Source: Davidsoniella eucalypti | Lineage: Eukaryota > Ascomycota > Sordariomycetes > Microascales > Ceratocystidaceae | Length of the DNA: 64,000 nucleotides | NCBI GenBank assembly: GCA_004009845.1 | Contig: RMBW01000009.1 | Span: 124,001-188,000, forward strand | Direction of reading: 5' to 3' | Part shown: positions 49,469-59,486 of the stretch, one piece after another | How the letters are laid out: each line of letters begins with the position of its first letter | Numbering within the stretch: position 1 is the first letter of the stretch | Translations under genes and position numbers: made by a program | The notes under the pieces: generated by a model | Seen by the model: the letters and a program-made list of their open reading frames with translations, nothing else | The model's database searches: none | What the model was told of the DNA's origin: nothing

Positions 49469-49928
49469 GAAAAGGGTTATCACCAAGAATATCTACAACA
49501 ACAACACTACCATCACCGAATTGGGAATCAGTCCATATACGTCACAGATCACGCGAATAACGGCACCGAGAAAGCTAGTAGCAAAGAAACTACCAGTCTA
49601 GTACCCTAGTATATATAAATAGAGAACATGGTGGACAAGCCTAGTGACGTTGGTAGTTTCATGGCACATATACTTATGAGCCTATCAGTATGCGTCACCT
49701 GCTGCCAGTCCACCTATGAATTAAATACAATCACAGATATCAAGTTTGATCACAGAATGAGCATTAAACGTCTTGTTAACACTGGAGTAATGAAAAAAAT
49801 TGTTGGAATTATCATGAGATAATATTTTGTATGTCTGTACCTACGCTGCCATAAAGATACAAATAGGAAAGAGAAAGCTTTTTTTTTTCGGGCCTGTAGA
49901 TCGAGATTGAATGTAAAGAAACAGCCTT
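49469..49928. other. Convergent intergenic region
   Basis: 3' flanks of the complex I gene and of eIF2B delta. AT-rich, with a T-run at 49879-49888. No gene is supported. Confidence 0.45.
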
Positions 49929-51370
49929 TTAGTTCTCTTCCTGTAGTCGCCGTAAATTTGCTACAGTAGACAAAGGAGTCTCTCCATAATCTGAGATGAG
50001 AGAGCCAATGTACTCGGGCCGGGTAGTATCAAATAGGAGTCTGATACCAGTGTCACGATTCAAGTCCGGATCAATTTCGTTGTAGGTCAACGAATCTAAC
50101 GCCATACGCTCAGTGAAATTGATAGACTGAGTAAGAGCATAAAGACGAATGCCATAAGTCTTTGTAGCGATAGCTAGATCAGCAGTGCCCGACCGAGCAT
50201 ACATGGCACCATTGCTGAACATGGCCTCGGCACCAACCATGACGATAGTCGCATCTTCAAGACCCGCGCGAAGGCCGCTAAGGTCGGGATAGTATGTTAC
50301 ATGCACACCATCAGCCTTAAGCTTCTTGGCTAAGTTAAGACCATCCAGTTGAAAAGGATCATCGATGATGATAGACCGAAACTGGCGGCCGTTTGATCTT
50401 GCCATCTTGAGAGATATCTCGATTAGGCGGTGACGGGCATATGTCAACACAACATCGCCATTTTTGATCAAGTTTGCTGCATTGTTGGCAATGACGTTGT
50501 CGGCGATGATAACACGCTCGTGAAGCATAGAGTCAATGACTTCAAGGAGCATTTGCTTGGTTTCGGCCTCAGGTGAGTCAATCTCCGACTTGGTGATGAC
50601 AACCTTGATACGACGGATGGCATTACCCATGGCAAATGAAAGAGGGCGGCATGCGGCCAAGTACTCGATTTGAGGATTTAGGACATGAGGGGTGAAATGT
50701 CTAGACATACTCGTGCCTTGAGGAGCAGAGTATGATACAATAACCTAGATATGATATATTAGCGAGTTTACGATATACTTTTGACGGGCAATTATAGACA
50801 TACTTGGCGTAGAGCCAATAAAGTAGCCTCTAATCTCTCGATGCTATCCGAGATAGCAAAAGAGCTCATCTTTTGGCCCAGCAATAGCACTGCCGGGTGG
50901 ACGTCCTTATCTGCTTGGGCCACTTGTATCCGCTTTGCCATGGACAAATGGCTAAAACACTCTGGAACTATGGCCTTCTTGACCTCTTTGACAGGAACAG
51001 CCGGGGCAGCGGCAGCAGCTGCTGCTGCACGCGCAGCCTGGCGAGTCGCCGCTGGAGTATTAGCAGCAGCGGCAGCCTCCTTTCCCTTTTGTTTCTTAGC
51101 GTCAGCAGCGGCAGCAGCAGCCGGCGGCGAGATGGTCTTAGTTTGTGCCCGGCGAGCAGCCTTCTCGGCTTTCTTTTGAGCCTTGAGTTGAGCACCTGTG
51201 AGTTTCTTTTCGCCGTCCGGAGCAGCACCTGCAGCAGCGGCAGCTACGTTCGTTGTAACAGCAGCGACGGCAGGTTTTTTATCTGGAGCAGCAGCAGAAG
51301 ACGGGGCTCGTGCTGGAGTAGGAGCTACGGGAGCAGCGGCCGTAGCGGCCGTAGTGGATGGTTGTGCCAT
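49929..51370 (-). CDS. GCD2: Translation initiation factor eIF2B subunit delta
   Basis: Two exons, 51370-50804 and 50744-49929, give 460 residues; the 59-nt intron has GTATGT, a GCTAAT branch site and TAG. The C-terminal Rossmann-like domain shared by eIF2B alpha, beta and delta is clear: CRPLSFAMGNAIRRIK, ERVIIADNVIANNA, VVLTYARHRLIE, IIDDPFQLDGLN and VMVGAEAMFSNGAMYARSGT. eIF2B is the guanine-nucleotide exchange factor for eIF2 in the cytosol; delta is part of the regulatory core that senses phosphorylated eIF2 alpha. The N-terminal half is Ala- and Lys-rich low complexity. The frame stays open upstream to 51676 but has no earlier ATG, so 51370 is used. Length matches the S. pombe subunit and is shorter than yeast Gcd2. 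Confidence 0.93.
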
Positions 51371-52175
51371 GACAGGCTTGACGTCGAGCTGTGAAGTCGA
51401 AAAGCTAGATTTTATAGCACCGAGCAGATGGCCGCGAGGTTTGTCGACCGAGGACTTTGGCGATCGAGGAGAACGTGGGCGTTTGATGGTCGATAGCGTC
51501 GGTTGATGGCCTTTGATATCCTCGTCTATGCAATGGCCACAGCACAGCAATAGGCGGAAAACGCTGGAAAGTCGAGAAGGCACTTTGGGCGATCTCCAGC
51601 TGAACACTTCAAGGGAATAAATAGTGCCGGAAAAAGAGAGGTCAAGTATAAATTTAGAGGCTGTGATTGATTTCAAACAACAGAGAAGATAGAAACACCA
51701 AAATATATGGAGAGCTTATTTTTGCTTCGAATATAGAAGGTCGGCTTTAATGGTGGAATTTCTCGAGACGGGTTGGTTCACTTAATTTGGTGGGGTGAAA
51801 TCAAACCAGAAGCCAAAAAAAGAAGTGGGAGCTGAGTCACTCGTGCTTACTGCATTTGGCTATACTTTTACTTATAAAAAGAAGAAATGCAATCAATGAT
51901 ACTTTTTTTTGTCCATGGCCCCGCTGACGTCGTTTTGTTTTTTTACATCTAGTTAATTACTAGAACAAGAGACATCGCAAGCCTCTAGTTGAGAATCTGG
52001 GTTTCTGCCTGAATTCAAGGCACATATAATATATCAGTTGAGAAACATTTCTTAATTTTTATAAGTAGTATAGTTACAAATGGTGGCAGTGTATATTGTT
52101 TAAGTATTGCCGGAGTCGCTCTTGATATCGTCAGCGTCATTATAGCTGATAGCCAACTAGAGGACAGACCACAGC
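51371..52175. other. Intergenic region between eIF2B delta and mitochondrial IF-3
   Basis: 805 bp between two minus-strand genes. The part next to eIF2B delta (51371-51676) is an open, ATG-less extension of its frame and is probably leader sequence, though a non-ATG start or upstream exon cannot be excluded. The remainder is AT-rich without a gene. Confidence 0.4.
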
Positions 52176-52943
52176 TCATCGTTTCTTGACTGGTTTTGTC
52201 TCGACTACAAGCCGGCGCGCAAGTGTTTCCTCGTCTAATGTGTCTTTGGAGACCATTCCATTTAAAGTCTCGATAGCCTCGCGCACCCAGATGAGGACCT
52301 CGTCCATATGTTCCTTTGTCGGTTCATCTCTTCTGCGCTTGCGCGACATGACAACCTCCACCTTGAGTCCCTTGGCCAAGAACTCGCCGAGCTGCTTCAT
52401 ACGATATCCCAGGTCATGTTTTGTCGTATTCCAGTTAATCTCGATGGACTTAGCGTTCTTCTTCCTTAGCTTTTCCGTCTGCGCCTGCTTGAGATCACGT
52501 AGCCGTTGTTCCTCGGTCTCGATGTGTACGACGCGGCAGATGGGCAGTTGACCGCCTGGGTTGGCCACCATGCGTAGCGAGTACTGCTCTAGGTCTAACT
52601 GCTTCAGAATGTTTGCTGTGCGCTTGGGGCCAGAAATGCCACGATTGTCTGCAATCATGATTTCCTTGGCTGTGATTTCGTGGTCGCGCGGCATCGATTC
52701 GGGGGTATCTTTGCGGTACTTGTTAGCTTGGGCTGCGGTCGTCGAGAAGCTACTCCGAGGTAGCGATGCGAACGTCGCTGTTGCCGATAGTCTCGGTAGT
52801 ATCGTTGTTGTGATGGAGGTGGCTAGATTCGGCGTTGCGCGCATTGAGATAGAACGGCTTGAAAGCCGCAAAAGAGCCGCCGAGCTAACAAATGTGCGGT
52901 AGAGAGCGGTCTTCATATTGAAATGGATAGTTGTGCTTTTCAT
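52176..52943 (-). CDS. Mitochondrial translation initiation factor IF-3
   Basis: Single exon, 255 residues from the first in-frame ATG (52943); ATG 52916 (MKTALYRTFVSS) is an equally good start. The N-terminus is rich in Ser, Arg and Leu with no acidic residues, as in a mitochondrial targeting peptide. The IF3 N-domain starts at EITAKEIMIADNRGISGP, and the C-domain contains KSIEINWNTTKHDLGYRM, KQLGEFLAKGLKVEV and MSRKRRR. In mitochondria IF-3 keeps ribosomal subunits apart and checks initiation. The gene is divergent from IMP1, sharing a 368-bp promoter with paired CCAAT boxes. It corresponds to the family of yeast Aim23. Confidence 0.88.
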   Translation of the reverse strand: MKSTTIHFNMKTALYRTFVSSAALLRLSSRSISMRATPNLATSITTTILPRLSATATFASLPRSSFSTTAAQANKYRKDTPESMPRDHEITAKEIMIADNRGISGPKRTANILKQLDLEQYSLRMVANPGGQLPICRVVHIETEEQRLRDLKQAQTEKLRKKNAKSIEINWNTTKHDLGYRMKQLGEFLAKGLKVEVVMSRKRRRDEPTKEHMDEVLIWVREAIETLNGMVSKDTLDEETLARRLVVETKPVKKR

Positions 52944-53311
52944 ATCGCAAGAAGATGACCACAAGTCCAATATTGAGGCGAAGAAAAATGGCCTTGCGAA
53001 AATTGACAAAAATGCTAGCTTTTGGGTCTTACTACCTTGTCTGAAGCCTCAAAAGTCCCCACATTGAATCCAATTGACCAATTGAAGCCCGCACGGAGCT
53101 TCCCAGAACAATATCTTAGGATCACTTCATGTCCTCTCAATCTTTAGATGTGAAAAGTAGAACTACAGTCAAATATAATCAAATCTACAGTCAAATTGAA
53201 TCACATAAATAAACGAATTCATAATTCAAATAATCTATTCTACCTTTTTCTTGAAAGCCCAATACTTCCATTCGTCATACTACACACCATATTTCTGCTT
53301 GAAACACCGTC
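52944..53311. promoter_or_regulatory. Divergent promoter of IF-3 and IMP1 with paired CCAAT boxes
   Basis: CCAATTGACCAATTG holds two CCAAT boxes at 53070-53074 and 53078-53082, 8 bp apart, between two divergent genes for mitochondrial proteins. A shared HAP/CBC site is a reasonable inference. The rest is AT-rich. Confidence 0.45.
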
Positions 53312-53824
53312 ATGGCAAGCCTTCTGCACTCCAGCTGGTCCTCGCCACGCCTTCGAGGCGTTTTATTCTCTCTGACAGCTGCCATACAGGTCATCGGAAT
53401 CTCACAATATACATTCGACCATATTGTAGCCTTCGGCCCCGCACAAGGCCCTTCAATGGTCCCCACGTTTACCGTTGCCGGTGAAGGCCTCATCATAAAT
53501 CGCCTATGTCGACGCGGGCGCAACATCAAAGTTGGCGATCTAGTTGCGTACGATATTCCGATCAATCAGGAAATTGGAGTCAAGCGCGTGATAGGACTGC
53601 CAGGTGACTATGTGTGTCTGGGGATACCGGGAGAAACAAAGGATATGCTACAGGTCCCGGAGGGTCATTGTTGGCTAGTGGGAGACAATCTAAGAGCTTC
53701 GCGGGATTCAAGAGACTTTGGACCACTACCACTAGCATTAGTCACAGGCAAAGTAGTCTACAGATACAAGTTTCCATTTACGGATATAAAGCCTATAGAG
53801 AATGGGCTTTTTTCAATAGACTAA
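53312..53824 (+). CDS. IMP1: Mitochondrial inner membrane protease subunit 1
   Basis: Single exon, 170 residues. It is a type I signal peptidase-like serine protease. The catalytic Ser48 is in GPSMVPT and the catalytic Lys91 in VKRVIGLPGD; GDNLRASRDSRDFGP near 134-148 is the conserved box E. One N-terminal hydrophobic segment (about 15-35) would anchor it with the active site in the intermembrane space. IMP1 works with IMP2 to remove sorting signals from inner-membrane and intermembrane-space proteins. The length and the arrangement of boxes fit yeast Imp1 (190 residues). A gap of about 13 residues between GETKDMLQVP and the usual spacing is within family variation. Confidence 0.92.
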   Translation: MASLLHSSWSSPRLRGVLFSLTAAIQVIGISQYTFDHIVAFGPAQGPSMVPTFTVAGEGLIINRLCRRGRNIKVGDLVAYDIPINQEIGVKRVIGLPGDYVCLGIPGETKDMLQVPEGHCWLVGDNLRASRDSRDFGPLPLALVTGKVVYRYKFPFTDIKPIENGLFSID

Positions 53825-54509
53825 GAGCTACCATTTGGATAGCATCTGCTGGCTGTTACAGGAACAACCCCCCTTTTTCCTTCTTTTTTAAAAAAAATTC
53901 TTCCGACATTCATAAGAGATATTGACGTTTGAATCCATACAACAATTAGATAAGAGCAGGTTCGTAGACATAGATGCGGAATAAGAGCTCACGTTAAGAC
54001 GGCATAGAAGTGTGCAACGAAGAAGAAAAACTTATACTAGAGTAAAGAAATAAGAGACAGAAAGGAAATAAGGGAATATATGCTAGCGGGAAGTTGTGGT
54101 AGTAGTTGTAAGCACAAAAGATAACGCAATATGGAAACGAGTCAAAGGAGAAAAAAAGACAAAGCAGCAAGAAAGAAAGAAATAGACAAATAAAGCCATC
54201 CTGCAACCAAAGCAAAAAGAATACACAAAGAGCTAGAACGCCAAATGAACGCCATGTCATACGAAAAAAAATAAAAATGGCTTGCTAGGGAAAAGAGTGC
54301 CTTAGAAACAGCGAAAGAGACAAACCAGGATAAATAAAATGCATTGTATAGGAAGGGGCGGATGAGGCTTCAAAGGACAAACCATCTACTAAAGGAGCCA
54401 TATTATGAATATGGCAAAAGTAAAAGATGGGCGTTATGAAGGTGACGATATGTAGTTGGTGATGCCATACGAATTACTCGAGCTCAAGAGACAATTGTTT
54501 TCCTTCAAT
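53825..54509. other. Convergent intergenic region
   Basis: 3' flanks of IMP1 and VAC8. The plus strand is purine-rich from 54010 to 54330. The T-rich minus-strand frame here is low complexity and not credible as a gene. Confidence 0.45.
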
Positions 54510-56673
54510 CTAGCCCTCGATATGAGCTTTAGGAAGACTATAGCCCAGCAACTCTAGGCAGCGTTGAGCAAGGGATATCACTTCAGACTCATCCTCGTCC
54601 TCTTCGTTCTCGTTTTCAAAGCGGTTAGGGTTCTGGGCACCTTGCTCGGTAATATACGAGCTCACATGCTTAGCAATATTCTTAATCTCGCTCAGGATAT
54701 CCTCAGATGAACCAATGAGGGAGATTAACTTCTTATCTTCAGACTCAATGAGCTGCAGAAGCGTCCAAGTGGCAATGTGCTGGAAAGTTGGGTCACCGCT
54801 TTGCAAGAAGCGGTCAAGGTATCCGTGAAGGCCACCGTTGGGGTCATACCAGTTACGCACAAAGAGACTATAGTCGCTAATCTTGGAGGAAAGGTTTCCG
54901 AGAGCAGCAGCGCTATTGCCCTGAACCTCCTCGCTGTCAGAATACGTCAAGGGAATAAGAACGCTGAAGACACCAAGGTTAAGCAGTTCGGGCTTGAGTT
55001 CGTCGCTCAGGGCCAAAACTGCAATGGCAGCTGTCATTTCAGACTGGACAGCTAGCGGTACGTCTAGGATAAGCTGCTGGCACTTTTGGACGGCACCAGC
55101 ATCGACAACAAGAGTCTTGTTGCGGTCGGAGCTAGCGGCAAGATTGCGGAGGGTCGAGATGGCATGGCACTGAATTTCTTCGTTGTTAGTCGATCCAAGT
55201 AGGTCAACCAGAGGCTTAAGGAAGCCAGCTTGGATGATGGGCGACTCATTGAGTGGGTGAATAGAGATGTTGCGGATACAAGCTGCCGCAGACAGGATAA
55301 GAGGTAGGTATGAAGACTGTAGTAGGCGTAGAAGGCGGCTCAGACCGTCGAAGCGAACAATTTCGAGTTGGTATTTTTCGTCGGAGGCAAGGTTGCGAAG
55401 AGCAAGCGTGGCTTGGCACTGAACTCTAGGAGAATCAGATCCCATCAGGGTGACAAGCGATTGAACAAGCTTCGTTTCATTCTGGGCGAGCTTCTTGCGG
55501 CTGTTGACGTCGACGGCAATGTTACTGAGAGCAGTGGTACAGTAATACTGGACATCAACATCGGGAGAAGAAAGAAGTTGAACCAAGACGGGTATGGCAC
55601 CAGCGTTGACAAGCTGTTGACGGTTTTCATCTACAGCACGGGTTGGTTAGTATTCAAGCGGACGATGAATGATATGATGGATATATGAATAGCTAGCATA
55701 CCTGAATGCGTCATGTTGAGCATGGCGCCGGTGGCGTTGCGTTGCACTCTCATATCGCGCGACTTGGCCAGGCGGGTGAGAGGAGTGAGAGCGCCGGATC
55801 TCGCAATGGTCGACTTGTTATCCTCGTGAGTAGCTAGGTTTGTAATACAGCCGACGGCATTGCACTGGACCTCGACATTGGTGGAGTGCATCTGGTGAAT
55901 GAGAGGCTCCAGGCCGCCCATTTGAACAATCAGAACCTTGTTTTTGGCTGTAAAGGTGAGGTTAGAGGCGGTATGTAGACGGATATTGAAGGGTAGATGG
56001 GATTCAAACATACCATCAACAGCCAAGTTTCCCAGGGCTGCGCTAGATGCCCGCTGAACTTCGGCGTCTGGGCTTTTCAGAAGGTGAATGATGGGTTCGA
56101 GTGTTGCTTCGCCAACAGGGCGTACATCTAGGGTTTAAGGTTAGTTTTGGTTCTGTTCAGGTCGCAGAGTCAGGCCTAGTCTGGTGATGTCGAGACGCAC
56201 CATGTTCAGTGATTTCAGCAAAGGTAAGACTGGCGCTGCGCTGGAGATCGAGGTTGTCAGAATAAACAAGCGTGCTCAGGGCAGTCAGCGGGTTGCCGGC
56301 AAAGAAATTCGTGTCGTGGCGCTAGAGAAGAGGTTGATTAGTACGGGCTCAGACGATATATGCCGATCGGAGGCAACACCTAGGGCGAACGGTGGGCATG
56401 ATTTACGTTTTCGAGAAATTCTAGCAGGTCGGCAACGGCTTCGCGCTCGTGCTCGGTGAGCACATTATCGTAGAGATTGTCGCCGGTCCGGCCTGTGAGA
56501 AGAGCATCAGCATGTTAGCTTGAGGGTTCCAAATCGGTGCGTATATGTCGATGTGATCAAAGACAAGAGCATCATGATGTCGAAAGCGCGACGAGGCTCA
56601 GGCCTAGCGATTTTCGTCAATCATGAGGTCACGGGTTAGGCGTACCGTTGCAACACGAGTTACAGACACCCAT
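54510..56673 (-). CDS. VAC8: Vacuolar armadillo-repeat protein VAC8
   Basis: Six exons on the minus strand: 56673-56646, 56492-56407, 56321-56201, 56127-56014, 55947-55702 and 55630-54510, giving 571 residues (yeast Vac8 has 578). All phases close. Exon 1 has 28 nt and encodes MGVCNSCCN: Gly2 for N-myristoylation and Cys4, Cys7 and Cys8 for palmitoylation, which place Vac8 on the vacuole membrane. The rest is armadillo repeats, for example [56 protein letters not shown] and ALSNIAVD. An acidic stretch ([13 protein letters not shown]) near the C-terminus precedes [14 protein letters not shown]. Vac8 is a scaffold for vacuole inheritance, nucleus-vacuole contact, fusion and selective autophagy. 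This is the most intron-rich gene in the window; introns cluster at the 5' end. Confidence 0.95.
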
Positions 56674-57044
56674 CGCGAAGTATCAAGGAGACGCCTGGCC
56701 ACACGCAAATGCAGGCGATTTGAAGACGAGGGACGAGGGCCGGTGCTGATGGTCGATGGTGAAGGAAAGCGTGGAGGACGAGCGTGTCGAGCTGCGCAAA
56801 TACAAAATGAAGATTTATTAGTTCAGATGGAGAGGAAAACTGAGAGATTTGGATGGGTAATGGGTCACAGTTTCAAGGTCGAGGCTCCTCCTGGTAAGCA
56901 AAGCAAGCCGTACCCTTGCCAGCTAGCAAGCACTGACTCCGAAGGTCGTTCTGTGTGCTGCGTTTTAGCGTTTTTAGCGTTATAATGCAATTAATTCAGT
57001 GCAGTAAAAGAAGAGCTCCTTAATCGCCTGAAGTGACAGACAGC
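56674..57044. promoter_or_regulatory. VAC8 upstream region
   Basis: 371 bp before the VAC8 start on the minus strand, leading to a CCAAT doublet. No TATA box is obvious. Frames on the plus strand here have no support. Confidence 0.35.
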
Positions 57045-57068
57045 CAGTGGGCCAATCAGTGGGCCAAT
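57045..57068. promoter_or_regulatory. Tandem 12-bp repeat with two CCAAT boxes
   Basis: CAGTGGGCCAAT occurs twice head to tail, placing two CCAAT boxes exactly 12 bp apart, about 380 bp upstream of VAC8. It could be a CBC/HAP binding site; function is inferred. Confidence 0.45.
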
Positions 57069-59486
57069 CAGCATCCAAATCCGCAAGCTTAGTTGTCAAG
57101 CTTGGTTGTGGCGGATACTCGGTCTTGATCACAGCGACAAAGTGAAGATATATCTGCAAGAAGCAGCAGAGCTCAGGAGATTTCCCGCAGGTTCAAAATA
57201 TTGGGCTATGAGACGATTGCCGCTTTGTTATATCGTGTCGGTCGTGAGCTTTTGTCGGCATGCGATAGGCGCTTGATCTGAGGAAGTCAAATGGTCTCCA
57301 AGGAACAAAGGTGATAACAATGGAAAGACAAAAAATACAACTACAGATAGTGCTCTAGGTCGGCAGGCATTAAGTTTTGAAGCCCTACAATACCGAGGGC
57401 AATTGAGCCAATCCGGATATGCATCTAACGAGGGGAGATCTAGCAGCTTTTGTAAAACAAAAGGCACGTCAACAGCGAGGCGCCATTGTGACAATCGTAC
57501 CAAGTAGTCCGTCTCCATCACCACCACCATGGCCTAAGGCTAGATCATGAGGCTGCTGATACTAGCTGCCACAAATTTCTTCCTGCTGATGTTTCGCTCC
57601 TGCGCCCAATCGTCCTCGGCCCAGAATAACAACGCTCGGCAACCAGCATACATACATACATATACAACAAAACAATGTATGTACATCTCGTCGCCCTAGC
57701 CAGCACATGCAGCATATGCAGCACATATGTATATCACATATTGCTACTATTACTACTATCATTAGCTGCTATTGATACAACGAACACTGCGCTTTTGACA
57801 AGATAAGGGGATGCCTGGTGTGCAACTGATTGGCCGTGTTTCTAAGCACCACCTTTGGCATCGATGCCACATTTTGGTGTATCAGAACCTGCCAAGTTAG
57901 TATAGCTATCTTTGAAACAAAACTACTGATTTCGGCATTTGATCACAATAATCCAGATCCGCCTCACCAGAAGTCTGTATTGTAACCGACTAACTGCGTT
58001 GTTCTCGCCAACGCCACCTAGGCCCAGCTTATGCTGCAGCAGACAGGGCACATCCAACACTGCCTTATTCAACCATCTTATATGGTACAACAACACAGAA
58101 ATCAGGCCTAATATCTATAAATGTGTCTTTGATGGCAAACACACCAATAGCAGGCTTACATATATTGTGCGGATATGTTAATCACCAAAGCTTATGAGGT
58201 ACCTGCATACCATATGATCTCTATACTCATATATTGCACAGCGCAGCTCAGAACATTACATTGTAGATAGCCTCTCATTGTACATCAGACGCTCTTCACG
58301 CCCAAGGCTGACGCTGCTCCGTTCACTAGGCCTGCCAGATCTTGTGGGACGTATACGGGATTCTTGGGCTGAGTTGGCAGCTTGACGAGATGCTGCCAAG
58401 GGCCCTAGGCAAATAGATCCCCAGCTTCATGTGTAGTTGTACATAATGTAAGTATGTAGATACGCACAGACCAGCCTTCATTTACTCGAACTAGCTGCCT
58501 ATCTACTAGCCGGCCTTCACGATCAACAAGCACGATACGCAACACATACAATATTTACATTCATGTGCATATATCAGCATACCATTGTTGTATTATATAT
58601 GCACATACATGTATGTGTACGTTCAAATTAACCATGTATGCTTCGCGTTGGGCTGGGATGTCAATTGTCTGGAACTAATCGTCCCTCCAGTGACTACAGT
58701 TAGCTATTCATGTTCAGGGACGGAATATGGAAACACTCAAGCCGGTTCATCCCTGCAGCGCAGCGCACTTAGTAAATTAGCGTGGACGTCATCCACTCAA
58801 GTGTTAACCCTAATGTTCATGATGTCCACCAAAGGCGGGGGAAGTGGGTTAGCTGAACATGGATGATAGTCCACCGTTATTCGCTGAGATTAGTTGGAAA
58901 AAGACTTGAAATTGACGTTATTAGGAGTCTAAAGCAACCGTCTAAGCAGCTTATCAGAAACGAGACTTCGGGTCGGTAGTATTAAAGGCTTCTAGGTTAC
59001 TAAAACTACTACTAAAGATGCTAAGCAGAGAAGTAACAGTGTGTATGATATCAAGCAGGAAAGAGCACCGCAAAAGACGAATGAAACGAAACAGGGCTCC
59101 GGTTTTCTCGTAGATACTCTTTGTAAATTTGTAGAGAATGATTCTCGCTTCTTTTCTTTCCTTCCTACATTGAAGTTTATGCTAAAATTCCATCGCAAAG
59201 CCTGCATTGGCCATCTCCATTTCCCGTCTATCATTGATCCGACCGAGTTTTACATATAACGCTTTACTCTGTCTACGAACAAATATACATACATATGTTG
59301 CCCCTCCTATCGTAGCGCCCTTTGAACCAGCGAGCGCCCACCCAGACTTATTCCAACGAGCTGCACCGAATTCAGTATAAACACCCAACCCGGGCGATAT
59401 TGCGCCAATTACAGCTTCATTAAAATAAATAGCATCGTCGGAGCAGGTTGGCCTAACATAGTCTCTAAAAGAAAACTTTAAAAGAT
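57069..59486. other. Intergenic region between VAC8 and SNF4
   Basis: About 2.4 kb with no supportable gene. It contains CATACATACATATA-like microsatellite stretches (57640-57680 and 58560-58620) and an AACCCTAA octamer at 58806-58813. Confidence 0.45.

Noticed and set aside
51371..51676. In-frame extension of eIF2B delta upstream of its ATG
   Set aside because: It contains no ATG and no family motif; kept only as a possible leader or non-ATG extension.
56184..56985. Plus-strand frames of 91 and 120 codons over the VAC8 5' exons
   Set aside because: The minus strand carries spliced VAC8 exons with exact phases across the same bases.
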